Assembly: GCF_035917455.1 (NCBI RefSeq)
Contig: NZ_CP109078.1
Location: 5,688,001 to 5,752,000 of the forward strand
Length of the DNA: 64,000 nt
Source: Micromonospora sp. NBC_01796
GTDB lineage: Bacteria > Actinomycetota > Actinomycetes > Mycobacteriales > Micromonosporaceae
Reading direction: 5' to 3'
Positions within the stretch are counted from its first letter, which is position 1. Every line of letters starts with the position of its first letter. The translations under genes and the position numbers were made by a program. Positions 1 to 9,592 of this stretch are shown here, piece after piece. The notes under the pieces are model-generated. The model saw nothing but the letters and a program-made list of their open reading frames with translations, searched no databases and was not told the DNA's origin.

Positions 1-416
1 TAGCACCCGGACGGCGTTTCGCATTCCGACTCATCGGAAACCCCACCCGCACTATCCCTCGCGCCGGCAACCCAAAAAGCCCCGAGCCCAGGCGACGAAC
101 CAACAGCCAGCGCGTAGCCCGACGAAAGCCGGAAGAACAACTCGAGTGGCTCATCCGCAAGGGCGAACAACACGGCTTCGTCATCCCGTCAGCCCACAAC
201 GGGCAGCCCGACGTCTCGCCATCACCGTGCCTCACCTTCACCGGCCAGAAACGGCCCAACGATAAGGGCCACATCACGCTCGAGCCCGTACGGTTCGAAG
301 GCCACCTGATCATCACCGACGCCGTAGCCTTCCTAGATGCGCTACAGAAGGGAATTGGCCACGGCAAGGCATACGGATGTGGCCTTATCAGTCTCGCCCC
401 ACCTCAACGAAGTTGA
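1..416 (+). CDS. cas6e: Cas6e (CasE) crRNA endoribonuclease, 3' part only
   Basis: The frame open from base 3 to the TGA at 414-416 encodes about 137 C-terminal residues. Cas6e cuts I-E pre-crRNA within each repeat and stays bound to the crRNA 3' hairpin in Cascade. The fragment starts with the strand FRLIGNPT, typical of the second ferredoxin-like fold of Cas6e, contains EGHLIITDAVAFLDALQKGI, and ends with the glycine-rich GHGKAYGCGLISLAP motif that closes Cas6e proteins. The 5' part lies outside the window. The gene is followed directly by a decayed cas6e-like tail and the far end of CRISPR array 1, not by cas1/cas2 as in a canonical I-E operon. Confidence 0.9.
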   Translation, partial: APGRRFAFRLIGNPTRTIPRAGNPKSPEPRRRTNSQRVARRKPEEQLEWLIRKGEQHGFVIPSAHNGQPDVSPSPCLTFTGQKRPNDKGHITLEPVRFEGHLIITDAVAFLDALQKGIGHGKAYGCGLISLAPPQRS

Positions 417-447
417 TCTACGTCGACATCCCACGACGAGAGCGATC

Positions 448-621
448 CTTACAACCGCAAAACCGTGTGCCGTTCCCGCACCTTCACCCGTGCGCGCCCA
501 ACGTCCCGCCATCCTCGTCGCCGCGTACGACGGCGTACTCCAGGTCGAAAATCCCGACCCGCTGTGACGGCTCCTCCGCGACGGCATCGGCCAGGCGCAG
601 CCCACGGATGCTGACTCATGA
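448..621 (+). pseudogene. Decayed second cas6e C-terminus
   Basis: Frame 1 reads AAYDGVLQVENPDPL, a stop at 565-567, then RLLRDGIGQAQPTDADS to the stop at 619-621. This parallels the Cas6e ending in the intact copy just upstream (strand, DxDAF/L helix, then a GIGxAK-type glycine loop) but has a premature stop and has lost the final AYGCGL motif. I read it as the fossil of an older or duplicated cas6e. The similarity is by eye only. Confidence 0.45.
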
Positions 622-645
622 CGACCCCAAGGGCGTGGGGAGCAC
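617..645 (-). repeat. Degenerate, detached CRISPR repeat
   Basis: The sequence GACCCCAAGGGCGTGGGGAGC is a mutated copy of the I-E repeat, about 175 bases beyond the last recognisable repeat of array 1. It lies at the leader-distal end, where old repeats decay. The 646-818 stretch shows no clear gene and may be decayed array. Confidence 0.6.
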
Positions 646-818
646 ACCAACAGGGCGGCGTACCGCTGCGGCATGCGCGATCAGTGACCGCTTCGGCCTG
701 ATCAAGAAGGCCCTCGGTGGGTACGTCCGAGTTGGGCACGCTCACGCGTACCTGACTAGCCACGCCAACCTGTACGCCGACAGCACGTCTCGATCTGTCC
801 CACCGTCACACCGATGGC

Positions 819-3800
819 CGAACCACCCCACGGGCGTGGGGAGCACTGGCGTGAGCCCCGTACCTGTGCCAGTACCACGGACCATCCTCACGGGGCGTGG
901 GGCAGCACGTGGTCACGTTGCGGCGCAGCTCGTTGAACGCCGGACCACCCCCACAGGCGTGGGGAGCACACTGCTCGTCGGTGAGGGCGAGGATCCCGTG
1001 ACGGACCACCCCCACGGGCGTGGGGGACACCTGCGCGGTACGAGTCGTCATGCGGTGAAACTCCGGACCACCCCACGGGCGTGGGGAGCACACGCGGAGT
1101 GCGGCACGGCGCCCCCTCTACAGCGGACCACCCCCACGGGCGTGGGGAGCACGCCGGCTTGCTCCAGCTCGGTTGGGTCAACGGCGGACCACCCCCACGG
1201 GCGTGGGGAGCACGGTGACCAGTCCAGCTCACCGAACACGCAGACCGGACCATCCCCACGGGCGTGGGGAGCACGCGGCATCCGGGCTCACCTCACCCCG
1301 CTCGGCCGGACCACCCCCACGGGCGTGGGGAGCACCCGTAGTGTCGGGCATGCGCGCCGCATATCCTCGAACCACCCCCACGGGCGTGGGGAGCACTTCA
1401 CCAACTCGGCCAGGGCCCGTTGGACGGTCGGACCACCCCCACGGGTGTGGGGAGCACGTGCCGATCCGAGCGACCCGGTCGTAGGCGGGCGGACCACCCC
1501 CACGGGCGTGGGGAGCACGAGTAGAGGGCGCCGAGGGCGCCGTTCCAGTCCGGACCACCCCCACGGGCGTGGGGAGCACATCTCCCGGATTCGGTTACGG
1601 AGCGCATCCGGCGGACCACCCCCACGGGCGTGGGGAGCACTTCTCCCACGGCGCCGACGCCTTCCCGCCCTCCGGACCACCCTCACGGGCGTGGGGAGCA
1701 CGCGTCACCCATGACGGCCAGCTCGATGCTGTGCGGACCACCCCCACGGGCGTGGGGAGCACAATCAACCGGAAGGCAGACACCCACCCATGGACGGACC
1801 ACCCCCACGGGCATGGGGAGCACGGGCGGCAACCCTGATTCGAGGCCGTGAGCGTCGGACCACCCCCACGGGCGTGGGGAGCACATCACCCCCGGGCGGC
1901 AACCGTTCGAGGTGACCGGACCACCCCCACGGGCGTGGGGAGCACTGAAGCACGCTCAGCACCACGGCGATCGCCGTCGGACCACCCCCACGGGCGTGGG
2001 GAGCACCGGAGGATCGAGCCGCCGACCGTCGCTGCGGCCGGACCACCCCCACGGGCGTGGGGAGCACGTACCGAATGTCCCGCGCTTCACCACGTACAAC
2101 GGACCACCCCCACGGGCATGGGGAGCACTCGGCCGCCTTGTCCGCGGAATCCCCGACGTCCGGACCACCCCCACGGGCGTGGGGAGCACGTCGGGAGGTC
2201 GTCCGGCAGGGTGTAGCCGAGCGGACCACCCCCACGGGCGTGGGGAGCACGGCAGCGTCGCCGGGCGGAACATCGGGTCCTGCGGACCACCCCCACGGGC
2301 GTGGCGAGCACAACGGGTCCTTGCCCGTGCCCTTCGCGCCGCGCGGACCACCCCCACGGGCGTGGGGAGCACACCTCACCCAGCGTCGGCGTGTACGTCG
2401 CCACCGGACCACCCCCACGGGCGTGGGGAGCACGACGACACCATGACGACACCCCGCCAGCCCGGCGGACCACCCCCACGGGCGTGGGGAGCACACCTTG
2501 TGCGCGGCGTGCCCGATGTCCCAGACCGGACCACCCCCACGGGCGTGGGGAGCACTCGTCCGCGGGCAACGCGGCCAGGCCCAGCCTGGGACCACCCCCA
2601 CGGGCGTGGGGAGCACGCGGTGCCCGCAAGGGGCCTACCTCTGGTCGGCGGACCACCCCACGGGCGTGGGGAGCACGACCGGGCCGGCCTGGACGCCGCG
2701 AACGCCAGCGGACCACCCCCACGGGCGTGGGGAGCACGGCATGGGGAATTCCTCGTCCGAGCCGATCAGCGGACCACCCCCACGGGCGTGGGGAGCACGC
2801 CGCCACCGAGATCCGCCGGGCCTACAACACCGGACCACCCCCACGGGCGTGGGGAGCACGCGACGGTTGGTGCGGATGACGGCTGCGATGCCGGACCACC
2901 CCCACGGGCGTGGGGAGCACCCAGGTCATCGACCTGCCCGAGGTCCACGCTGCGGACCACCCCCACGGGCGTGGGGAGCACGCCACCACCGCGGTTCACC
3001 CCACGACCCGGCACGGACCACCCCCAGGGGCGTGGGGAGCACTCGCTGGCCGGGTCTCCGGACAGGTGCACGTGCGGACCACCCCCACGGGCGTGGGGAG
3101 CACTTGTGGGCGGCCGCGATCGATGTCGGTATGGACGGACCACCCCCACGGGCGTGGGGAGCACGCCCCAGCCGGGTAGTCGTTCCAGTTGATCTGCGGA
3201 TCACCCCCACGGGCGTGGGGAGCACAGCACATGGTGAGGTTCTATCGCTGGGCCACGCGGACCACCCCCACGGGCGTGGGGAGCACGCGGACCCGGATCC
3301 AGTGCGGCACGGTGCCTCCGGACCACCCCCACGAGCGTGGGGAGCAACGATGCCTGCGGCGACGCCGGGCGTCATCGGCGGACCACCCCCACGGGCGTGG
3401 GGAGCACCGTACGGCGTCCGGCGTCAGGTTGTAGGTCACCGGACCACCCCCACGGGCGTGGGGAGCACTTCCGGGCGGTGGTCTTCCGGGCGGAGCCAGG
3501 CGGACCACCGCCACGGGCGTGGGGAGCACTTCACAAGTTGCGGCACCCAGGCACAGCATGCCGGACCACCCCCACGGGCGTGGGGAGCACGATCTTCAGG
3601 ATGCAGACGGAGACGTCCGCCGAGGACCACCCCCACGGGCGTGGGGAGCACATCTGGATCATCAGCCCGACCTGCTCAGCCATCGGACCACCCCCACGGG
3701 CGTGGGGAGCACTGCACCCAGCCCACGACCGTGCTCACAAACTCCGGACCACCCCCACGGGGGTGGGGAGCACTTACTGCGGGATCTCCGCACCACGATC

Positions 3801-5297
3801 GGATCCGGACCACCCCCACGGGCGTGGGGAGCACGAGAAAATCGGCGCAACCGACGTTGCTCGCGCCGGATCACCCCCACGGGCGTGGGGAGCACTCCGA
3901 GGAACGGCGCACGGCCTTCCTCGCCAACGGACCACCCCCACGGGCGTGGGGAGCACGGTCAGTGCCCAGACCTTGTTCCCGCTGCCGTCGGACCACCCCC
4001 ACGGGCGTGGGGAGCACCGTCACCGAATCAGCGAGGTTGTCGACTGCCGCGGACTACCCCCACGGGCGTGGGGAGCACGAGCCCTGTCGGCAGGGCGGCA
4101 CCGAGTACGCCGGACCACCCCCACGGGCGTGGGGAGCACGCGACAACGGACTGGACGTCCTGCTGCCCGTCCGGACCACCCCCACGGGCGTGGGGAGCAC
4201 GCCGAGAGGCACGCCTACGCGGCGCCACTCAGAGGACCACCCCCACGGGCGTGGGGAGCACGGCCAGCACCTCGGGGACGGGCCAGCCAGTGGCGGACCA
4301 CCCCCACGGGCGTGGGGAGCACGGTTGACCTCATCCCCTGCTACGGGCCGTCGTCGGACCACCCCCACGGGCGTGGGGAGCACATCGGCGCCTCGCTCAA
4401 GGACGCCGCCCGACCAGGACCACCCCCACGGGCGTGGGGAGCACGTGACACCGTTCCAGCTGTCGGTCGCGATCTGCGGACCACCCCCACGGGCGTGGGG
4501 AGCACGAGCACCCGCACATCAAGTACGAGGACGTCGACGGACCACCCCCACGGGCGTGGGGAGCACGGTGCCGTCGTTTACGTGGCGTAGCCCGATGTCG
4601 GACCACCCCCACGGGCGTGGGGAGCACATTCGTCCAATCGCCTGGCTACGGAATTCAACTGGACCACCCCCACGGGCGTGGGGAGCACATGATGACGCCG
4701 GATCGTCATACATGACGGAACGGACCACCCCCACGGGCGTGGGGAGCACGGCGCGCACCGTCAACAGCGCCTCGAACGCTGCGGACCACCCCCACGGGCG
4801 TGGGGAGCACGGTGTCCTGCACTGGGGTGGGCCCCTTTCCGACGGACCACCCCCACGGGCGTGGGGAGCACACCTCAAGCCGACCTGTCCGCCGAGCCCT
4901 TCCCGGACCACCCCCACGGGCGTGGGGAGCACCCTGCTCCGGTCAACCCGAGCAGTAACCCGGCCGGACCACCCCCACGGGCGTGGGGAGCACCATCCGC
5001 ACCGGGCGGTGCACATCGGCCAGCCCGGACCACCCCCACGGGCGTGGGGAGCACCTCGGCGGGGCGGTCGCCATGTTCGCCGCGTCCGGACCACCCCCAC
5101 GGGCGTGGGGAGCACGGACCAGACCGGTCACCGATCGGGCCGATCACCGGACCACCCCCACGGGCGTGGGAGCACGCTGGCACCAACCACAAATTGTCGT
5201 CGTGCGGCGGACCACCCCCACGGGCGTGGGGAGCACCGTTGGTCGGCGGCGACGCGGGCGCGTTCGGTCGGACGACCCCCACGGGCGTGGGGAGCAC
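819..5297 (-). CRISPR. Type I-E CRISPR array 1 (about 74 repeats)
   Basis: A 29-bp repeat recurs every 61 bp with 32-bp spacers. On the minus strand it starts GTGCTCCCCACGCCC and ends GGTGGTCCG, with a stable stem formed by CCCCACGCCCGTGGGG, as in Cas6e substrates. This polarity means transcription on the minus strand, with the leader at 5298-5395 and the oldest spacers near 819. The low-coordinate repeats carry deletions or substitutions (819-846, 877-908, 940-968) and a few internal ones vary (for example 3762, 5161), fitting age-dependent decay. The count is 4451 bases divided by 61 and may be off by one or two. Long ORFs running through the array are artefacts of its periodicity. Confidence 0.98.
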
Positions 5298-5395
5298 ACT
5301 TCGCGACCTGGGGTTTTAGGCGGGGGTCGCGACAGATCGGGAGTGGGAACACGATGTTGTCGCGCATGTGTCGCCTGCTTCGTCTGTACACCCTG
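5298..5395 (-). promoter_or_regulatory. CRISPR leader of array 1
   Basis: The 98 bp next to the newest repeat are nearly identical to those beside array 2 (7883-7979), starting ACTTCGCGACCTGGGGTTT on the plus strand and ending at CTGTACACCCTG. The similarity stops sharply after that. Position, polarity and duplication with a repeat identify it as the leader carrying the array promoter and adaptation signals. Confidence 0.85.
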
Positions 5396-5473
5396 GACCG
5401 CCTTCTAGCCGTGAGACAGCGACCATGAAAGATGATAAGCCGAGCGTCGATCTTCGAGCGGAGGTGTCGATGC

Positions 5474-5624
5474 GTGGAAGAGGCCACCGGACCACCGACG
5501 GGATGAGAAGTTTCTGGGGGAAGCTGTTCGATTCCTGAGCGAATGTTTCTCGCGCCTAGTGGCGGAAGTTCCTGAACTGTCCATCAATCCGACTATTCAA
5601 CGGTTGCGTTTGGAATATGGATAG
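5474..5624 (+). pseudogene. Possible small-gene remnant beyond leader 1
   Basis: A GTG at 5474 lies after GCGGAGG and starts VEEATGPPTG, which hits a TGA. Shifting one base gives DEKFLGEAVRFLSECFSRLV and on to a TAG at 5622-5624. The combined peptide looks protein-like (amphipathic helix) but has no recognised family. It may be a frameshifted small gene or chance. Confidence 0.25.
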
Positions 5625-5630
5625 GTGTTT

Positions 5631-5679
5631 CGCGACGGAGTGGTGCCACTACCTTGGGTGTTGGCGCCACTCTGTCGCG
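5631..5679. other. 17-bp inverted repeat (hairpin)
   Basis: CGCGACGGAGTGGTGCC (5631-5647) faces GGCGCCACTCTGTCGCG (5663-5679) over a 15-base loop. Two mismatches become G-U pairs in RNA. The 300 bases that follow (5680-5988) show no convincing gene. It could be a terminator-like hairpin or the end of a decayed mobile element. Confidence 0.5.
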
Positions 5680-5988
5680 TGCGGCGCGTAGCGTCGTGGC
5701 GTCGATCCCCGGAACCCGCTGCGGTGCTGATCCACTGAGGGATCGTCACGGCCTGTTGCCGCGCCGTGGCTGGTTTGATGCTCCGTCCGCCTCCATCACC
5801 ACGCCGAGCACCGCGACACCCCCTACCTCAGATAACGCCCCCCATCGATGCCCTGCCCACCGAAGGGCGTGGATGTCTTCCCAGGTTGCCGTCACCGTCG
5901 CCGTCAAACCGATAGATTTCGAGCGGCGAGTTGGTACCACACGCGAAAGGCCAGGGTGAAACGCCATGAACACATAAGTCACACTGCG

Positions 5989-6064
5989 TGAAAGATCATC
6001 GATCTTGCACACGATCTTAACGGCATCGAGCACCTTCAGTTACCACCAAGTGTGAGACAGAGCC
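5989..6064 (-). mobile_element. ISL3-type right-end remnant
   Basis: The 76 bp closely match the right end of the intact ISL3 element at 20649-20724: both read AAGATCA-CGATCTTGCACAC near the transposase start and end ACCACC-AATGTGAGACAGAGCC. Only the IR and the first codons remain. The remainder of that element is absent. Confidence 0.75.
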
Positions 6065-6177
6065 CGAATCTGCTGCCGAGGTTGCCTTAATCGGCGACGC
6101 TGCGGGAATGACAAATAACAGTCAGCTTAATTGAAGGTCGGTGGCGATTCTGATTGTGTAGTTGGGGTTCGGACACG

Positions 6178-6850
6178 TTAACCCCCACGGGTGGTCTTCA
6201 CGGCCGCTGAGGGTGACTCGGCGGGGGTTTCTTCCGCTCGGCGTTGGTGGGGGATCGCGGGTGGTCGGTGTGTCGCCGCCCGGGTGAGGTTCTCGGTGAT
6301 GGTCAGCGTTCCGCCGATGGCGCAGGTGACGTGGACATTGTGTTCGAGTAGCGCGGCTACGACGGTGTCGGGGTCGGCGGCCGGGATGCCGAGCCACTGG
6401 GCAACTTGTTTGATCGCTTTGGCTTCGTGGATGTAGACGTTGCGCGGCCGGGCCGTCCCATCTGCCGTTGCGTTGCGATGGCCGTGGCGGCAGCGGTAGG
6501 CGGGGTGCTTGTTGACCCAGTGTGCGTCGAGGATCCGGTCGCATTCCTGGCAGCGGATCAGTCCGGTCAGCAGGTAGCGTCCGCTTTCGTTGTCGGCCGG
6601 TGTAGGCCGGGCGTTGGCGTGTTGGGCGGCGACGAAATCGTGCTCGCTGACCAGCGGCGGATGTGCGATGTCTCGGGAGATGACCCACTGTTGCATCAGG
6701 TTCCAGCGGCGTACCTCCGATTGACCGAGCAGATCATCGGCGGTGTCGAGCGGGCCACGGTCGGTGTGCTGCCGGTTCCAGACTTGCCGGCCGGTGTAGC
6801 GAGGGTTGGCCAGGATGGGGCTGTTGCGTTGCCTGCGGCCAGGGGGCGAG
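6178..6850 (-). pseudogene. Serine recombinase, C-terminal fragment
   Basis: The minus-strand frame reads ILANPRYTGRQVWNRQ near 6800, the signature of the 'recombinase' domain of large serine recombinases, and then YLLTGLIRCQECDRILDAHW with a following C-x-H region, a zinc beta-ribbon. The catalytic N-terminal resolvase domain is missing because the IS6 element starts inside the gene at about 6817. Large serine recombinases integrate phages and mobile elements, so this is probably the relic of one. Confidence 0.8.
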
Positions 6851-7636
6851 GCAGGCTTGACCGGTGAAGCTATCGCGTCGTCGTTCCTGGTCGCCGCCGA
6901 AGTCGGCGTTCGCTGGGTTTCGTTTCCCGGCCGAGGTGATCGTCGTCGCGATCCGCTGGTACCTGCGTTACAACCTCTCCTACCGGGACGTGGAGGAGCT
7001 TCTCGTTGAGCGCGGTGTTGAGGTCGACCACGTCACCGTGTTCCGGTGGGTGCAGCGGTTCACGCCGCTGCTCGCCGACGCCGCCCGATTCTGCCGCCAC
7101 TCGCCGGGTGACCGTTGGTTCGTGGACGAGACGTACGTGAAGGTCAACGGTGTGTGGCGGTACGTGTACCGGGCGGTCGACCAATACGGGCAGGTCATCG
7201 ACGTGCTCGTCTCCGCCCGCAGGGACGCCGAGGCGGCTAGGCGGTTCTTCCGTCGGGCGCTGTCAATGCTGAAGGTGACACCGAGCGAAGTCGTCACCGA
7301 CGCCGCGCCGGTCTACCCCAGAGTCCTCGACGAGCTGATCCCGCAGGCACGGCACCACGTCGAGCGATACGCGAACAACCCCATCGAGGCCGATCATAGC
7401 CAGCTCAAACGCCGGTTGAGACCGATGTGCGGCCTACGAACCGACAAAACAACGCGGGTGATCATCGCCGGACACGCCTTCATGCAGAACCTCCGACGCG
7501 GCCACTACGAACTCGCCGTCCACACCCCGCCGGCAATGCGGGTGTCGACGGCGTTCGCTGAGCTCGCCCAGGCGATCTGAACCTCGGCCCCCATCCAGGT
7601 ACAACGCGTTCATCGATCCGGCAACGCAACAGCACC
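6817..7636 (+). mobile_element. IS6-family insertion sequence
   Basis: Imperfect terminal inverted repeats (left end with GCTGTTGCGTTGCC at 6820-6833, right end with GGCAACGCAACAGC at 7620-7633) bound about 820 bp with one transposase gene, the usual IS6 size. The flanks (GCCAGGAT left, CCTCGGCG right) do not match, so no 8-bp target duplication is seen. IS6 elements move by cointegration and cause adjacent deletions, which would explain the truncated recombinase on one side and the shortened CRISPR array on the other. Confidence 0.8.
6864..7580 (+). CDS. IS6-family DDE transposase
   Basis: The 238-residue protein has the IS6 layout: a zinc-finger/HTH-like N-terminus with RWYLRYNLSYRDVEELL, then a DDE core with WFVDETYVKV (first Asp), VVTDAAPVYP (second Asp) and NPIEADHSQLK (Glu). 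The GTG start at 6864 lies just inside the left inverted repeat. It appears full length and intact. Confidence 0.93.
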   Translation: MKLSRRRSWSPPKSAFAGFRFPAEVIVVAIRWYLRYNLSYRDVEELLVERGVEVDHVTVFRWVQRFTPLLADAARFCRHSPGDRWFVDETYVKVNGVWRYVYRAVDQYGQVIDVLVSARRDAEAARRFFRRALSMLKVTPSEVVTDAAPVYPRVLDELIPQARHHVERYANNPIEADHSQLKRRLRPMCGLRTDKTTRVIIAGHAFMQNLRRGHYELAVHTPPAMRVSTAFAELAQAI

Positions 7637-7669
7637 CCTCGGCGGCATCCTGCTCGGCGCCATCGGCGG

Positions 7670-7882
7670 CGGACCCACCCCCACGGGCGTGGGGAGCACA
7701 AGAGCGCCAAATGGTCGCGTACATGAGGCAACGGACCACCCCCACGGGCGTGGGGAGCACGCCGGCAAACCCGTGACGGCCAAGGAAACCTCCGGACCAC
7801 CCCCACGGGCGTGGGGAGCACTGTTCGCGTCGTGGGTACAGGTAGCGGCCGAGCGGACCACCCCCACGGGCGTGGGGAGCAC
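7670..7882 (-). CRISPR. Type I-E CRISPR array 2 (4 repeats)
   Basis: Four copies of the array 1 repeat end at 7699, 7760, 7821 and 7882 with three 32-bp spacers. The first copy has one extra C. The 33 bases between the IS6 end (7636) and the first repeat are spacer-sized, so the array was probably cut down by the IS6 insertion or a deletion from it. Polarity is minus, with the leader at 7883-7979. Confidence 0.95.
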
Positions 7883-7979
7883 ACTTCGCGACCTGGGGTT
7901 TCAGGCGGGGTTGTGACAGGTCGGGAGTGAGAACACGATGTTGTCGCGCTTGAGTCGTCTGCTTCGTCTGTACACCCTG
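7883..7979 (-). promoter_or_regulatory. CRISPR leader of array 2
   Basis: Near-identical to the array 1 leader over about 97 bp, with scattered substitutions only, then unrelated sequence. The 7980-8281 stretch beyond it has no clear gene and should contain the promoter of the padR operon. Confidence 0.85.
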
Positions 7980-8281
7980 CTGCTCGGCGTCGCCCGGAGC
8001 CCGCCGTCACAGTCGGCAGTGGTCTGCCCCGGACGTCTGGTTCGACGGGGCGATGTTCCACGGCGTCGCCAGCCTGTGTGACGAGTTGTTGCGCGTACAG
8101 GTGAAACCGGCCCCTGGCTCCGGGCAGGTGCCGCAGATTGGTCGTGGTGGCGCACCGACAGTCTGGACGGCCCGATCGGATAGGTGAGGCACCGGACGCA
8201 GGTGAAGGGCGACCGCTGCCAGGGAAGATAGATACAGCGCTATTGTGGACACAAGATGGGCAGAGTATGTAGAGTTTCCTC

Positions 8282-8641
8282 ATGCCGCGGACCCCGGATA
8301 CCTCGCCCCAGACGCTGCGCGTCTTCGAGGCCCTGTTGAGCAACCCGAATGCCTGGCGTTACGGGTACGACCTGAGCAAGGAGACCGGTCTGGCCTCGGG
8401 GACGCTGTACCCGATCCTTATGCGGCTGGCCGAACGCCAGCTACTCGAGACGAGGTGGGAGCCGGCGAGCCGACCGGGGCTTCCGCCACGGCACACCTAC
8501 CAGCTGACCGCGGACGGCGCCGTCATCGCCGCCCAGCGCGTGGCCGCGCGAGACGCGGCACCGGCGCGGGCACGCGCCGGCAACCGGATCCGCCAGGCAA
8601 AAGAGGCGTACTTCGCGCTGTTCCTGGGTGCCACCTCATGA
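8282..8641 (+). CDS. PadR-family transcriptional regulator
   Basis: The 119-residue protein has the PadR winged helix: LRVFEALLSNPNAWRYGYDL, the motif GLASGTLYPILMRLAERQLL and a wing TRWEPASRPGLPPRHTYQLT. PadR repressors often control neighbouring membrane or efflux genes. It overlaps the next gene by ATGA (8638-8641), so the two are co-translated, and probably governs the downstream secretion/ABC locus. No strong Shine-Dalgarno precedes the ATG. Confidence 0.9.
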   Translation: MPRTPDTSPQTLRVFEALLSNPNAWRYGYDLSKETGLASGTLYPILMRLAERQLLETRWEPASRPGLPPRHTYQLTADGAVIAAQRVAARDAAPARARAGNRIRQAKEAYFALFLGATS

Positions 8642-9357
8642 GCGCCGCGTGGGCCGAGCGTCGGATCAGGGGCGCCTCGCTCGCTCTGCTGAGTAGAGCG
8701 GTCCGTGGCCGCGACGAGCGTGGCGCGGAATGGGGCGAGGCGATGCTCCGCGAGTTCCCCGAAACCTGCGGAGCGCAGGAGGCGGTGCGCTGGACAGCGA
8801 GTGGGCTGCGCGTGGCGCTGCGGGAACGACGCGGGCGTGGCCAGCGGGCACGGCGACCGTTGACTCGCCGCACCCGGCTGTCCCGGCGGATGATCGTGAC
8901 GGCGCTGACGGTGACCGTGGCCGGAGTGCTCATCAATCAGTTCGTCCTCGGCTTGGCGCCGGTCGCGTCCACCTCGATGGAGCCGAGCCTGCGGGTCAGT
9001 GACCGCGTCCTGGTCGACCGTCTCGGTTTCCGCCTGTCCCACCTCAACCGTGGCGACGTGGTGCTGTTCCGGCAGCCCGGCGACGCGACGTCGCTGCAGC
9101 GGGTGGTGGGGCTGCCCGGGGACCTGCTCTCCTGTGCTGGTGGGCGCCTGCACCGCAATGGTGTCCCGGCGGAGGAGCAGTATCTGCGGGCCGGCGCCGA
9201 GGTGGTCACCGACTGCGAGCCCGTGACGGTGCCCGAGGGTGCGGTTTACGTGATGGGCGACGATCGCGCGATATCGCGGGACTCGCGAACGTACGGACCC
9301 GTCTCCGACGGCGATGTCACCGGCCGTGTCGTCACACGGCTGTGGCCGCTCGGATGA
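8638..9357 (+). CDS. Signal peptidase I-like membrane protein with atypical active site
   Basis: The 239-residue protein has an N-terminal cytoplasmic stretch like the prefix domain of PadR-linked membrane proteins (EWGEAMLREF, AVRWTASGLRVALRER), one membrane helix at about 85-107, then the S26 fold. STSMEPSL carries the Ser nucleophile (about S113), followed by RGDVVLFRQPGD, VVGLPGD and a late MGDDRAISRDSRTYGPV (boxes C-E). The general-base Lys expected before RVVGLPGD is Gln (SLQRVVGLPGD, about Q154), which would remove the Ser/Lys dyad. The start is the ATG overlapping padR. It may be a specialised or inactive peptidase serving the secreted protein downstream. Confidence 0.82.
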   Translation: MSAAWAERRIRGASLALLSRAVRGRDERGAEWGEAMLREFPETCGAQEAVRWTASGLRVALRERRGRGQRARRPLTRRTRLSRRMIVTALTVTVAGVLINQFVLGLAPVASTSMEPSLRVSDRVLVDRLGFRLSHLNRGDVVLFRQPGDATSLQRVVGLPGDLLSCAGGRLHRNGVPAEEQYLRAGAEVVTDCEPVTVPEGAVYVMGDDRAISRDSRTYGPVSDGDVTGRVVTRLWPLG

Positions 9358-9493
9358 GCGGCGACGGTGCGGGCTGGCTCGCAGCCCAGACAGCGATCGA
9401 CATCCGACATCTCCTCTGGCGGAGGAACCTCAGCGTGTCCTGCTTCTATGTTCCGCGACTACCCATTCTGCGATGCTGAGTCCGTGAAGCAGG

Positions 9494-9523
9494 TTGCGTT
9501 ACATCGATGGGGACAACTATGCT
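9494..9523 (+). promoter_or_regulatory. Possible sigma-70-type promoter
   Basis: TTGCGT (9494-9499) and TATGCT (9518-9523) are separated by 18 bp, about 70 bp before the secreted-protein start. Assigned by pattern only. Confidence 0.35.
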
Positions 9524-9592
9524 CTCTGTGGGCGCCCAGCCATATCTATGTCCGACATCGTAGTTGGGCACCGGACGGGGAGGATTGGGCCT

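Noticed and set aside
819-1000. Leader at the low-coordinate end of array 1
   Set aside because: Repeat polarity and repeat decay place the leader at the other end, where the duplicated 98-bp leader is found.
377-5428. Very long ORFs on both strands (up to 976 codons) with HPHGRGEH or PTPVGVVR repeats
   Set aside because: They follow the 61-bp CRISPR period in all frames; the repeat translates open by chance.
5746-6033. Minus-strand 95-residue ORF
   Set aside because: It runs through the ISL3 end remnant and has no protein-like signature.
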